In this document: piece by piece, positions 17,706 to 26,851 of the stretch | Layout of the letters: every line of letters begins with the position of its first letter | Position numbering within the stretch: position 1 is the first letter of the stretch | Source of the DNA: Xanthomonas euroxanthea | GTDB taxonomy: Bacteria; Pseudomonadota; Gammaproteobacteria; Xanthomonadales; Xanthomonadaceae | Assembly: GCF_900476395.1 (NCBI RefSeq) | Contig: NZ_UIHB01000001.1 | Location: 1,517,385-1,581,384 of the forward strand | DNA length: 64,000 nt | Reading direction: 5' to 3' | The notes under the pieces: model-generated | Databases searched by the model: none | The model's input: the letters and a program-made list of their open reading frames with translations, nothing else | What the model was told of the DNA's origin: nothing | Made by a program: the position numbers and the translations under genes

Positions 17706-19211
17706 ATGAGTGATTCCGTCCCGCGCGTGTCCCTGTTGATCGACGGCCAGTTCGTCACCTCCGCCAGCACCCAGTGGCAGGAGGTGGTCAACCCGGCCGA
17801 TCAATCCGTGCTGGCGCAGGTGCCGTTCGCCACCACCGGCGAAGTGGACGCGGCGGTGGCTGCGGCCAGCCAGGCGTTCGTGAGCTGGCGCAAGACCCCG
17901 ATCGGCACGCGTGCGCGCATCTTTCTGAAGTACCAGCAGTTGATCCGCGAGCACCTGCCCGAGCTGGCCGCGTTGCTGAGTGCCGAGCAGGGCAAGACCC
18001 TGGCCGATGCCGAGGGCGATGTGTTCCGTGGGCTGGAAGTGGTGGAACACGCTGCGGCGATCGGCAACCTGCAGCTGGGCGAGCTGGCCAACAACGTCGC
18101 CAACGGCGTGGACACCTATAGCCTGCTGCAGCCGCTGGGCGTGTGCGCGGGCATCACCCCGTTCAACTTCCCGGCCATGATTCCGTTGTGGATGTTTCCG
18201 ATGGCCATTGCCACCGGCAACACCTTCGTGCTCAAGCCATCCGAGCAGGACCCGATGGTGACGATGCGGCTGGTGGAACTGGCGCTGGAGGCAGGCATTC
18301 CCAAGGGCGTGCTCAATGTCGTGCATGGCGGCGAAGACGTGGTCAACGCGTTGTGCGACCACCCGGACATCAAGGCGCTGTCGTTCGTGGGCTCCACCAA
18401 GGTGGGCACGCACGTCTATCAACGCGCCGCGCTGGCAGGCAAGCGCGTGCAATGCATGATGGGTGCGAAGAATCATGCCGTGGTGCTGCCGGACGCCAAC
18501 CAGGAACAGACGCTCAACGCGATGGTCGGCGCGGCCTTCGGTGCTGCCGGCCAGCGCTGCATGGCGGCCTCCACGCTGGTGCTGGTAGGCGAGGCACGGC
18601 AGTGGATTCCGGCGCTGGTGGCCAAGGCCAAGGGCCTGAAGCTGGGCGCGGGCAATGCGCCGGGCACGGAGGTCGGGCCGCTGATCTCCTGCGCCGCGCG
18701 CGCACGCGTGGAAGGCCTGATCGCCTCCGGCGTGGAGCAGGGCGCCACGCTGGAACTGGATGGTCGCGCGCCCAGCGTGCCGGGGTTCGAGCAAGGCAAC
18801 TTCGTCGGCCCGACGATCTTTTCCGGGGTCAGACCCGGCATGCGCATCTACGACGAGGAAATCTTCGGCCCGGTGCTGGTGATCCTGGAGGCCGCCACGC
18901 TGGATGACGCCATCGCCCTGGTCAATGCCAATCCCAACGGCAATGGCACCGCGTTGTTCACCCAGTCCGGCGCGGCGGCGCGGCGTTTCCAGGAGGACAT
19001 CGATGTGGGCCAGGTCGGCATCAACGTGCCGATTCCGGTGCCGGTGCCGCTGTTTTCCTTCACCGGCTCGCGCGCCTCCAAGCTCGGCGACCTGGGCCCG
19101 TACGGCAAGCAGGTGGTGATGTTCTACACCCAGACCAAGACCGTGACCGCGCGCTGGTTCGACGACGAGACGCTGGGCCACGGCGTCAACACCACCATCT
19201 CCCTCAAGTGA
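17706..19211 (+). CDS. mmsA: methylmalonate-semialdehyde dehydrogenase (CoA-acylating)
   Basis: A 501-residue aldehyde dehydrogenase converting methylmalonate semialdehyde, CoA and NAD+ to propionyl-CoA and CO2, the last step of valine catabolism. It shows the full ALDH fold, the active-site cysteine in GQRCMA (about 285), the VNP substrate-entry start, and [14 protein letters not shown], which is typical of the MMSDH subfamily. It heads a tightly packed operon (10 bases to the next gene). It is divergent from the RamB-like regulator, and TGCGAA repeats sit 35 bases upstream. The ATG at 17706 is well placed. Confidence 0.96.
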   Translation: MSDSVPRVSLLIDGQFVTSASTQWQEVVNPADQSVLAQVPFATTGEVDAAVAAASQAFVSWRKTPIGTRARIFLKYQQLIREHLPELAALLSAEQGKTLADAEGDVFRGLEVVEHAAAIGNLQLGELANNVANGVDTYSLLQPLGVCAGITPFNFPAMIPLWMFPMAIATGNTFVLKPSEQDPMVTMRLVELALEAGIPKGVLNVVHGGEDVVNALCDHPDIKALSFVGSTKVGTHVYQRAALAGKRVQCMMGAKNHAVVLPDANQEQTLNAMVGAAFGAAGQRCMAASTLVLVGEARQWIPALVAKAKGLKLGAGNAPGTEVGPLISCAARARVEGLIASGVEQGATLELDGRAPSVPGFEQGNFVGPTIFSGVRPGMRIYDEEIFGPVLVILEAATLDDAIALVNANPNGNGTALFTQSGAAARRFQEDIDVGQVGINVPIPVPVPLFSFTGSRASKLGDLGPYGKQVVMFYTQTKTVTARWFDDETLGHGVNTTISLK

Positions 19212-19221
19212 CCTGATCGCC

Positions 19222-20403
19222 ATGAATGCAGCCATCCAGCTACACGCCAATACGGCCGATTTGAATGACGAGCAGGAAGCGTTCCGCGCCGCCGCGCGCG
19301 ACTTCGCCGACAAGGAACTCGCCCCGCACGCCGCGCGCTGGGATGCGGAAAGCCACTTCCCGCGCGAGGCCATCGCCAAGGCGGCCGAGCTGGGCTTTTG
19401 CGGGCTGTATACCGATGAAGGCGTGGGCGGCCTGGGCATGCGCCGTCTCGATGCTGCGGTGGTGTTCGAGGAACTGGCCACGGTCGATCCATCCACGTCG
19501 GCGTTCATCAGCATCCACAACATGGCCACCTGGTTGATCGCCAGCTACGGTAATGACGCGGTGCGCGCGCAATGGGGCGAGGCGATGACCAGCGGCGTCA
19601 AGCTGGGCTCGTACTGCCTGACCGAGCCGGGCGCCGGCTCGGACGCGGCCTCGCTCAAGACCCGCGCACAGCGCGATGGCGACAGCTACGTGCTCAACGG
19701 CAGCAAGGCCTTCATTTCCGGCGCGGGCGCCACCGATGTGCTGGTGGTAATGGCCCGCACCGGCGACGACGGCGCCCGTGGCATCAGCGCCTTCGTGGTG
19801 CCTGCCGATGCGCCCGGCATCAGCTACGGCCGCAAGGAAGAGAAGATGGGTTGGAACAGCCAGCCCACGCGCGGGGTGAGCTTCGAGAACGTGCGCATTC
19901 CGGCCGGCCACCTGCTCGGCAGGGAAGGCGAGGGCTTCAAGATGGCGATGAAGGCGCTGGACGGTGGCCGCATCAATATCGCGGCCTGTTCGTTGGGCGC
20001 GGCGCAAGGCGCGCTGGATGCCGCGCGTCGCTACATGGGCGAGCGCCGTCAGTTCGGCAAGAAGCTGGCCGATTTCCAGGCCCTGCAGTTCAAGCTGGCC
20101 GACATGGCCACGCAGTTGGTTGCCGCCCGGCAGATGGTGCACACCGCTGCGCGCAAGCTCGATGCCGGCAGCCACGATGCCACCGTGTGGTGCGCGATGG
20201 CCAAGCGCTTCGCCACCGATGCCGGTTTTGCGATCTGCGACGATGCCCTGCAGATCCACGGCGGCTACGGCTATATCCGCGAGTATCCGATCGAGCGCCT
20301 GCTGCGCGACAGCCGCGTGCACCGTATCCTGGAAGGCACCAACGAGGTGATGCGCATGATCATTGCGCGCCACCTGCTCAATGGCGAGGAGGAACTGCGA
20401 TGA
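19222..20403 (+). CDS. acyl-CoA dehydrogenase (isobutyryl-CoA dehydrogenase)
   Basis: A 393-residue FAD enzyme that oxidises isobutyryl-CoA to methacrylyl-CoA, inferred from its place in a complete valine operon. The three ACAD domains are present: an N-terminal helical region, the middle beta domain (YCLTEPGAGSD, KAFISGAG) and a C-terminal helical domain with RQFGKKLADFQ and the catalytic base in the segment ending IHGGYGYIREYPIERLLRD. The final EGTNEVMRMIIAR is the family C-terminal signature. The stop overlaps the next start by four bases (ATGA). Other short branched acyl-CoAs are possible substrates. Confidence 0.93.
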   Translation: MNAAIQLHANTADLNDEQEAFRAAARDFADKELAPHAARWDAESHFPREAIAKAAELGFCGLYTDEGVGGLGMRRLDAAVVFEELATVDPSTSAFISIHNMATWLIASYGNDAVRAQWGEAMTSGVKLGSYCLTEPGAGSDAASLKTRAQRDGDSYVLNGSKAFISGAGATDVLVVMARTGDDGARGISAFVVPADAPGISYGRKEEKMGWNSQPTRGVSFENVRIPAGHLLGREGEGFKMAMKALDGGRINIAACSLGAAQGALDAARRYMGERRQFGKKLADFQALQFKLADMATQLVAARQMVHTAARKLDAGSHDATVWCAMAKRFATDAGFAICDDALQIHGGYGYIREYPIERLLRDSRVHRILEGTNEVMRMIIARHLLNGEEELR

Positions 20404-21197
20404 GCGATTGGGAAACACGCGCGCATACCGGCTTGCAGGTCGAACGCGATGGCCATGTCGCCATCGTCACCTTGTGCAATCCGCCGGCCAATACCTGGAC
20501 CGTGCACAGCCTTGCAGCCCTGCGCGATCTGGTGCACGCGCTGGATGCGGACCGCAGCATCTACGCGCTGGTGATCACCGGCGACGGCGAGAAGTTCTTC
20601 AGCGCCGGCGCCGATCTCAAGCAGTTTGCCGATGGCGACAAGGCCAATGCGCGCGCCGCGGCGCGGCGCTTCGGCGAAGCCTTCGAAGCGCTGAGCGCGT
20701 TTCGCGGCGTGTCGATCGCGGCCATCAACGGCTATGCGATGGGCGGTGGCCTGGAGTGCGCACTGGCCTGCGACCTGCGCATTGCCGAGCAACACGCGCA
20801 ACTGGCCTTGCCGGAAGCCAGCGTCGGGTTGCTGCCGTGCGCCGGCGGTACCCAGAACCTGCCGCGCCTGGTTGGCGAGGGCTGGGCCAAGCGCATGATC
20901 CTGCTCGGCGAACGTCTGGATGCCGCCACTGCACAGCGGATCGGCCTGGTGGAAGAGGTGGTCGGCAAGGGCGAGTCACGTGCGCAGGCCATCGCCTGGG
21001 CACAGCGCGCCGGCAAGCAAAGTCCGGCCAGTGTCGCAGCGTGCAAGCGCCTGGTGCAGTCCACCCGCCATGGCACCCATGCCGCCGCGCTGGTGGCAGA
21101 GCGCGAGGCCTTCGTCGACCTGTTCGAGCAGCCCGATCAGGCCGAGGGAGTGGCAGCCTTTCTGGAGAAGCGCGCACCGCAGTGGAGCAATGGCTGA
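20400..21197 (+). CDS. enoyl-CoA hydratase (methacrylyl-CoA hydratase)
   Basis: A 265-residue crotonase-fold enzyme expected to hydrate methacrylyl-CoA to 3-hydroxyisobutyryl-CoA. The oxyanion-hole segments are FFSAGADLKQFA and GYAMGGGLECALACDLRIA. The catalytic acids are in LPEASVGLLPCAGGTQNLPR. The start at 20400 lies in the ATGA overlap with the dehydrogenase, and the stop shares one base with the next start (TGATG), so translation of the operon is coupled. The open frame upstream of 20400 is a shadow of the dehydrogenase. Confidence 0.93.
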   Translation: MSDWETRAHTGLQVERDGHVAIVTLCNPPANTWTVHSLAALRDLVHALDADRSIYALVITGDGEKFFSAGADLKQFADGDKANARAAARRFGEAFEALSAFRGVSIAAINGYAMGGGLECALACDLRIAEQHAQLALPEASVGLLPCAGGTQNLPRLVGEGWAKRMILLGERLDAATAQRIGLVEEVVGKGESRAQAIAWAQRAGKQSPASVAACKRLVQSTRHGTHAAALVAEREAFVDLFEQPDQAEGVAAFLEKRAPQWSNG

Positions 21198-22369
21198 TGC
21201 TGGATGTGCGCCCAACCGAAGACGCGCCGGTGCTGTTCGAGCAACGTCATTGCGCCGACGGGCACCGCATCGGCATCGCCACCTTGAATTCGCCCAGGAC
21301 GCTCAACGGCCTGTCGTTGCAGATGACGCGCCTGCTGGATGCACAGCTGCGCGCCTGGGCCGACGATGCGCAAGTTGCCTGCGTGGTATTGCGTGGCGCA
21401 GGCGAGAAAGCGTTCTGCGCGGGCGGCGACCTGCATGGTCTGTACCAGAGCATGCGTGCGCATCGCGAGGCGGTGCCGGATGCGCAGCAGCGCCGTGCGC
21501 AGCCGCAAGCCAATGCGCATGCCGCTGCGTTCTTCGAAGAGGAATATCGGCTCGACCATCGCATCCACACCTATCCCAAGCCGCTGCTGTGCTGGGGCCA
21601 TGGCATCGTGATGGGCGGCGGCATCGGCTTGATGTCCGGTGCCAGCCATCGCGTGGTCACCGAGCGCTCGCGGCTGGCGATGCCGGAGATCAGTGTCGGC
21701 CTGTTTCCCGATGTCGGTGGCAGCTGGTTGCTGCGCCGGGTGCCGCACGCTGCCGGGTTGTTTCTGGCACTGACCGGTGCGCCGCTGGATGCCAGCGATG
21801 CCATCTACGCCGGGCTTGCGGATGTTCGCCTGGAGCATGCGCAGCACGCGCCAGTGCTGGAAGCCTTGAGCGCGCATGCCTGGACAGGCGATGCAGATGA
21901 GGATCGCGCCCAGCTCGGCGCGTTCCTGCACGGGATTGCGCAACCGCTGGAGCCGGGCCCACTGCAGGTGCATGCGGCCTTGATCGCGCAATTGGTGGCA
22001 GGCCGGACGCTACAGGAGGTGGTCGCTGCAATCCTGGCACTGCAAAGCGAGGACGCCTGGCTGCAGGCCGCGCGCGCAACGCTGGCAGCCGGTGCCCCCG
22101 GCTCGGCGCGCCTGGCCTGGGAGCTGCACCATCATCCGGAAACCAGCACGTTGGCGGACACCTTTCGCACCGAGTACGTGGTGGCGCTGCATGCGGCCGC
22201 CCACGGCGATTTTGCCGAAGGCATTCGCGCGCTGTTGATCGACAAGGACCGCACGCCACAGTGGCAGCCTGCCGAACTGGAACAGGCCGATGCGCAATGG
22301 GCGGCTGCATTCTTGCAATCGCCCTGGCCGGCTGCACGGCATCCGCTTGCCGATCTTGGTGCACGTTGA
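21197..22369 (+). CDS. 3-hydroxyisobutyryl-CoA hydrolase
   Basis: A 390-residue crotonase-superfamily thioesterase releasing free 3-hydroxyisobutyrate from its CoA ester, which allows the next step on the free acid. Motifs are AFCAGGDLHGLY, WGHGIVMGGGIGLM and MPEISVGLFPDVGGSWLL, all characteristic of the HIBCH group, which is longer than ordinary hydratases because of a C-terminal extension. The start (ATG 21197) shares a base with the preceding stop. A 173-base gap then separates it from mmsB, so mmsB may have its own promoter or internal leader. Confidence 0.93.
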   Translation: MLDVRPTEDAPVLFEQRHCADGHRIGIATLNSPRTLNGLSLQMTRLLDAQLRAWADDAQVACVVLRGAGEKAFCAGGDLHGLYQSMRAHREAVPDAQQRRAQPQANAHAAAFFEEEYRLDHRIHTYPKPLLCWGHGIVMGGGIGLMSGASHRVVTERSRLAMPEISVGLFPDVGGSWLLRRVPHAAGLFLALTGAPLDASDAIYAGLADVRLEHAQHAPVLEALSAHAWTGDADEDRAQLGAFLHGIAQPLEPGPLQVHAALIAQLVAGRTLQEVVAAILALQSEDAWLQAARATLAAGAPGSARLAWELHHHPETSTLADTFRTEYVVALHAAAHGDFAEGIRALLIDKDRTPQWQPAELEQADAQWAAAFLQSPWPAARHPLADLGAR

Positions 22370-22542
22370 GTCGCTGACACGCCGCTGCGAACGGTCTTTG
22401 GCGGATGCGGACAATGAGCCGCATCCGCACTGCAGGACCGAGGGATGCCATTGCGCCCGTTTGCCGCGCTGCGCTGCGGCCGGGCACACCATTCAACGGC
22501 CGCGCCAATCGGTGATGGCCACCCAACTCTGGAAACCACACC

Positions 22543-23430
22543 ATGAGCAAGATCGCTTTTATCGGCCTGGGCAACATGGGCGGGCCGATGGCCGCCAACC
22601 TGAGCAAGGCCGGGCACCAACTGCGGGTGTTCGATCTGGTGCCCGCCGCGCTGGACGCCGCGGTCGCCGCCGGCGCGCATGCCGCCAGCTCCGCACACGA
22701 CACCCTGGCCGACGCCGAGATCGTGATCTCGATGTTGCCGGCCAGCCGCCATGTCGAAGCGCTGTACCTGGGCGAGGCCGGCATCCTGGCGCAGATTCCT
22801 GCCGCTGCCCTGGTGATCGACTGCAGCACCATCGCACCGGCCAGCGCACGCAAGCTGGCCGCCGAGGCGCAGGCGCGTGGCCTGGCGATGCTGGATGCGC
22901 CGGTGTCCGGCGGTACCGCTGGCGCGGCGGCCGGCAGCCTGACGTTTATCGTCGGTGGCGCTGCAGAGGTGCTGGAGCGTGCGCGGCCGGTGTTGCAGGC
23001 GATGGGCAAAAACATCTTCCACGTCGGCGACAACGGCGCCGGCCAGGTCGCCAAACTGTGCAACAACATGGCACTGGGCGTGATCATGGCCGCCACCGGC
23101 GAGGCGCTGGCGCTCGGCGTTGCACAGGGCCTGGACCCCGCGGTGCTGTCGCAGATGATGGCGGTCAGCACCGGGCGCAGCTGGGCCACCGAAGTCTGCA
23201 ATCCGTGGCCGGGCGTGCTGCCCAACGCGCCGGCATCGCGCGGTTACAGCGGCGGATTCGGCAACGATCTGATGCTCAAGGACCTGGGGCTGGTCGCCGA
23301 ATCCGCAGTGCAGGCGGGCGTGTCGATTCCGCTCGGCGAGCTGGCGCGCAATCTGTATGCGATGAACAGCCAGGCCGGCAACGGCGCGCTGGATTTTTCC
23401 AGCGTGATCAAGCTGGTGGCCAAGGTTTGA
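22543..23430 (+). CDS. mmsB: 3-hydroxyisobutyrate dehydrogenase
   Basis: A 295-residue beta-hydroxyacid dehydrogenase oxidising 3-hydroxyisobutyrate to methylmalonate semialdehyde with NAD+. It has the N-terminal Rossmann motif GLGNMGGPMAANL, the substrate motif DAPVSGGTAGA, and the catalytic lysine in GAGQVAKLCNNM (about 171). The C-terminal helical domain holds KDLGLV. It completes the valine pathway with the four upstream genes. The 173-base leader contains no structure I can name. Confidence 0.95.
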   Translation: MSKIAFIGLGNMGGPMAANLSKAGHQLRVFDLVPAALDAAVAAGAHAASSAHDTLADAEIVISMLPASRHVEALYLGEAGILAQIPAAALVIDCSTIAPASARKLAAEAQARGLAMLDAPVSGGTAGAAAGSLTFIVGGAAEVLERARPVLQAMGKNIFHVGDNGAGQVAKLCNNMALGVIMAATGEALALGVAQGLDPAVLSQMMAVSTGRSWATEVCNPWPGVLPNAPASRGYSGGFGNDLMLKDLGLVAESAVQAGVSIPLGELARNLYAMNSQAGNGALDFSSVIKLVAKV

Positions 23431-23453
23431 GAGCGGCTAACAAAGCGTCTACG

Positions 23454-23719
23454 CTGGTGCGGTGTCCTTGCCGGTTGCGGGACCGTGTGGTGGCATGGAT
23501 GCCGCCACCGAGCCCCAGGGATGGGTTTACGGCGTGTCCCGCGAGCGATGAGGGCGCCGCGCCCTCGACGCTGCGAGCTGGCTGCACGGCCCTTGCCCGC
23601 CCACCCTCGCGGGACACGCCGCAAGTACGTCCCTGTAGGCTCCGGCGCGGCATCCATGCCGCTCAGGGTCCCGCGACGGTAGGCGGGCAAGGGCCAGTGG
23701 AGAGGGTCGGTGTGCATGG
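23454..23719. repeat. nested-palindrome repeat element, copy 1
   Basis: A 266-base unit repeated once more at a distance of exactly 370 bases with no internal indel. Outer arms pair CCTTGCC...GCGGGACC with GGTCCCGC...GGCAAGG. Middle arms contain GGCATGGATGCCGCC against GCGGCATCCATGCC. The inner arms are a perfect 15-base pair GGCGTGTCCCGCGAG (23531-23545) with its complement (23606-23620), around a palindromic AGGGCGCCGCGCCCT. The whole unit could fold into one long hairpin. This fits a MITE-like or structured-RNA repeat. Confidence 0.8.
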
Positions 23720-23823
23720 CAAGAGCAGCGCTGGATGCGCCTTGCTCGATCATGAAGCATCGGCTCCGGGTCTGATGCGCACCGCACGACAAGCAGCTTT
23801 TCAGATGAGCGTCGACCAACTGT

Positions 23824-24089
23824 CTGGTGCGGTGTCCTTGCCGGTTGCGGGACCGTGTGACGGCATGGATGCCGCCACCGAGCCCCCGGGATGGGTTCAC
23901 GGCGTGTCCCGCGAGCGGTGAGGGCGCCGCGCCCTCGACGCTGTGGTTTTGCCGCAGGGCCCTTGCCCGCCCACCATCGCGGGACACGCCGCAAGTACGT
24001 CCTTGTAGGCTCTTACGCGGCATCCATGCCGCGTAAGGTCCCGCGACGGTGGGCGGGCAAGGACCAGTCACGGTGGTCGGTACGCATGG
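23824..24089. repeat. nested-palindrome repeat element, copy 2
   Basis: Second copy, with scattered substitutions relative to copy 1. The inner inverted repeat keeps 14 paired bases. The right arm has become a better local palindrome (TTACGCGGCAT-CC-ATGCCGCGTAA) than in copy 1. Substitutions that preserve hairpin potential suggest the structure, rather than any coding content, is conserved. Confidence 0.8.
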
Positions 24090-24322
24090 TTGCAAGTAGG
24101 GGCAGGCAGTGCATGCAGCGCAGCCGTCCGATGAGGTGCGGTCTGATCAGCCTCTTTCTATCCGAGCAATCTCACTGCCAATACGACATCACTCCACACG
24201 CTAACGAAAGCGAGGGTGGCCGACGCGTTGCCGCCATCGCTGCGGCGTTCGAGAGGTTCTGTTGGCCGCTCCAAATTGCTGCCCGGCCTGGGCAACAAGG
24301 CGCAGCACCACGCCCACGTGAT

Positions 24323-24335
24323 GTGATGTCATCAC
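24323..24335. promoter_or_regulatory. 13-base palindrome upstream of CDF exporter
   Basis: GTGATG-T-CATCAC is a perfect dyad about 70 bases upstream of the zinc-exporter start. It could be an operator for a metal-responsive repressor, but I recognise no specific consensus. Confidence 0.35.
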
Positions 24336-24404
24336 GCCCGGGTGTAATAGTCTCCGCCATCGCGTGCGCCTAAGGTGCGCGCATCGCACGAGGCTACCGC
24401 ATCC

Positions 24405-25370
24405 ATGGGACACGACCACAACCACGCACCCAGCGAAATCCGCCACGAGACACCGCTATGGTGGGCGCTGGGGCTCACCGCCACGTTCCTGTTGGCGGAA
24501 GTCATCGGTGCGTTCATCACCAACAGCCTGGCGCTGTTGTCTGACGCTGCACATATGGCCACCGACACCGTGGGCCTGATGATCGCCCTGCTTGCCGTGC
24601 GCCTGAGCCGTCGCCCTGCCGATGCGCGCCGCACCTATGGCTATGTGCGGCTGGAAGCGCTCGGCGCGCTGGCGAACGGTGCACTGCTGTTCGCGGTCGG
24701 CGCTTACATCCTGTGGGAGGCTGCGCAGCGCTTTCGCGCACCGCAGGATATTTCCTCCAGCGGCATGCTGCTGATCGCCGGCTTCGGCCTGGTGATCAAT
24801 CTGATCGCCATGAAGCTGCTGCACGCCGGCAGCGGCGAGAGCCTGAACGTCAAGGGCGCCTACCTGGAAGTCTGGAGCGACATGCTCGGCTCGGTGGCGG
24901 TGATCATCGGCGCGCTGCTGATCCGCTGGACCGGCTGGCAGTGGATCGACCCGGTGCTGGCCGTGCTAATCGGCCTGTGGGTGCTGCCGCGCACCTGGGT
25001 GCTGCTGCGCGAGGCGATCAACGTGCTGCTGGAAGGCGTGCCCAAAGGCATCGATCTGCCGCAGGTGCAGCAGGCGCTGACCAGCTACCCCGGCGTCGAG
25101 GACGTGCACGACCTGCACGTCTGGGCACTGGCCTCCAGCACGCCTGCGCTCACCGCACACGTGGTGGTTGGCGAAACCATCGACCGCGACCGCCTGCGCG
25201 ACGCCCTCGCCGAGCTGCTGCACGCGCGCTTCGAGATCTCCCATGTCACCTTGCAGGTGGAGAGCGGCGACTGCGGCACCGAGCCGTGTGGCACGCCACC
25301 GGCTACGCAAGGCCCTGCGCACGACGATCATCATGGTCACGCGCATTCGCATGGCGGCCACGCGCACTGA
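24405..25370 (+). CDS. cation diffusion facilitator zinc exporter (ZitB/CzcD-like)
   Basis: A 321-residue CDF antiporter moving Zn2+ (and possibly Co2+ or Cd2+) out of the cytoplasm in exchange for protons. There are six transmembrane segments within about 15-205. The zinc-site residues H and D are in LLSDAAHMATD (TM2) and EVWSDMLGS (TM5). The cytoplasmic domain (about 210-300) has DVHDLHVWAL. Both termini are His-rich (MGHDHNH; HDDHHGHAHSHGGHAH), typical of metal-binding tails. The ATG at 24405 begins the His-rich N-terminus; a GTG ten codons upstream is less likely. Confidence 0.93.
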   Translation: MGHDHNHAPSEIRHETPLWWALGLTATFLLAEVIGAFITNSLALLSDAAHMATDTVGLMIALLAVRLSRRPADARRTYGYVRLEALGALANGALLFAVGAYILWEAAQRFRAPQDISSSGMLLIAGFGLVINLIAMKLLHAGSGESLNVKGAYLEVWSDMLGSVAVIIGALLIRWTGWQWIDPVLAVLIGLWVLPRTWVLLREAINVLLEGVPKGIDLPQVQQALTSYPGVEDVHDLHVWALASSTPALTAHVVVGETIDRDRLRDALAELLHARFEISHVTLQVESGDCGTEPCGTPPATQGPAHDDHHGHAHSHGGHAH

Positions 25371-25543
25371 CACGGACCGCACGCCAGTGGGCTGTCGCCT
25401 GGTTGGCGCTGGCGTGGCGTGACGTTGCCTGGAACAGCACGTAGCCGGGCCACCCTGTCCGGTCGTGGGCAGGCCAATCGCGCCATCGCGCCGCCGCCCA
25501 GGCCGTATGATCGAGCCGGGAAGATTGAGAGGCCGGCGGCGCG

Positions 25544-26827
25544 ATGGCGGTACAGATCGAACAACGCAACCAACGCATCGCCGCGCTGATCGCCGAGGCG
25601 GGCGCTGCGGCTTCGGCCGGGCACTGGCAGCAGGCCGAGCAGCTGTGGGCACAGGTGCGCCAGTTGGCGCCGGCGCATCCGCAGGCCTTGTACAGCCTGG
25701 GCGTGCACGCTTACCAGCGCGGCGATGCAACAGCGGCGCTGGACTACCTGGCCGGCGCGCGCGCAAGCAGCCCGGGCGATCCGATGATCGTGCTGACCAT
25801 TGCGGTGGTGAAGCAGTCGCAAGGCGATGTGGATGGCGAATGGCAGGCCATCAGCGCGGCCTTGGCGCTGGATGCGTATTTCCTGCCGGGGTTGCTGGCA
25901 AAGGCCGCGTTTCTGCAGGCGCGCGGCCGCCCGCGTGCCGCCGCCGCCGTCTATCGCGACGCGCTGAAGGTTGCGCCACCCGAGCCGCAATGGCCTGCGG
26001 TGCTGCGTCGCAAGCTTGCCCTGGCCACGCAGGCGGTGGAGCAGGACACGCTTGAGCTCGAGGCGCAATTGCGCGCCGTCCTGGACACGCCCGGCGTCGC
26101 TGTGGACGCCGCGCTCGCGGGACGCTGGGCGGAAGCGGCCGCGATCGCATGTGGACGCAGCCGCCCGTTCCACTCCCAATCCAACCGCCTGTACGTACCG
26201 CGACTGCCCGCCTTGCCGTTTCATCCGCCGGAGGCGTTTCCGTGGATCGCTGCAGTACAGCGTCAGACCGAGGCGATTGCGCAGGAACTGCGCGCCGTCA
26301 TGGACGCGGACAAGGGCGGCTTTGCGCCGTATATCGCCTACGCGCCGGACCAGCCGGTCAATCAGTGGAAGGACCTCAACCATTCGCCGGCCTGGAGTTC
26401 CTATCCGCTGTGGGCGCATGGCCAGCCGGTGGAGGAACATCTGCGGCAGTGCCCGGCGACCGCCGCCGCGTTGGCATTGGTCGATGCGGCACGGATCGAT
26501 GGCGTATGCCCGAACGCGATGTTCTCGGTGCTGGCGCCGCAGACGGTCATTCCACCGCACCACGGCGAGACCAACGCTCGTCTGGTGGCACATCTGCCGT
26601 TGATCGTGCCCGACGGATGCAGCTTCCGGGTCGGTTACGACTGGCGGCAGTGGGAGGTCGGCAAGGTGCTGGTGTTCGACGACTCGATCGAACACGAGGC
26701 GCGCAACCAGAGCGCGCAGCTGCGCGCGGTGCTGATCTTCGATGTCTGGAACCCGCTGCTGAGCCAGGAGGAGCGGCAGATGGTCAACGCCATGGAAACG
26801 GCGATTGCCCGCCACCGTGCCGGATGA
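25544..26827 (+). CDS. TPR protein with aspartyl/asparaginyl beta-hydroxylase domain
   Basis: A 427-residue cytoplasmic protein. Residues about 5-150 form tetratricopeptide-like repeats (AEQLWAQVRQLAPAHPQALYSLG and similar). Residues about 245-415 form an Asp/Asn beta-hydroxylase (AspH/LpxO-type) Fe(II)/2-oxoglutarate domain, with PHHGETN (about 339) and SIEHEARN (about 383) supplying the metal histidines and an RAVLIFDVWNP end. It would hydroxylate Asp/Asn in a protein or peptide. The TPR-hydroxylase layout resembles animal AspH. It is convergent with a TPR-sulfotransferase only 24 bases away, and a second one lies close by, suggesting a shared modification pathway. No signal peptide. Confidence 0.9.
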   Translation: MAVQIEQRNQRIAALIAEAGAAASAGHWQQAEQLWAQVRQLAPAHPQALYSLGVHAYQRGDATAALDYLAGARASSPGDPMIVLTIAVVKQSQGDVDGEWQAISAALALDAYFLPGLLAKAAFLQARGRPRAAAAVYRDALKVAPPEPQWPAVLRRKLALATQAVEQDTLELEAQLRAVLDTPGVAVDAALAGRWAEAAAIACGRSRPFHSQSNRLYVPRLPALPFHPPEAFPWIAAVQRQTEAIAQELRAVMDADKGGFAPYIAYAPDQPVNQWKDLNHSPAWSSYPLWAHGQPVEEHLRQCPATAAALALVDAARIDGVCPNAMFSVLAPQTVIPPHHGETNARLVAHLPLIVPDGCSFRVGYDWRQWEVGKVLVFDDSIEHEARNQSAQLRAVLIFDVWNPLLSQEERQMVNAMETAIARHRAG

Positions 26828-26851
26828 AGGGGGTGCCGGTCGTCGGCCGGT

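Larger units (their letters stand above)
23431..24404. other. 0.97-kb intergenic region with duplicated palindromic element
   Basis: No supported gene. The region is dominated by two 266-base direct repeats (23454-23719 and 23824-24089), each with nested inverted repeats, separated by 104 bases of unrelated sequence. The remaining 300 bases lead into the CDF exporter gene and contain a 13-base palindrome at 24323-24335. Open frames across the repeats are low-complexity and occur in several frames at once. Confidence 0.7.
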
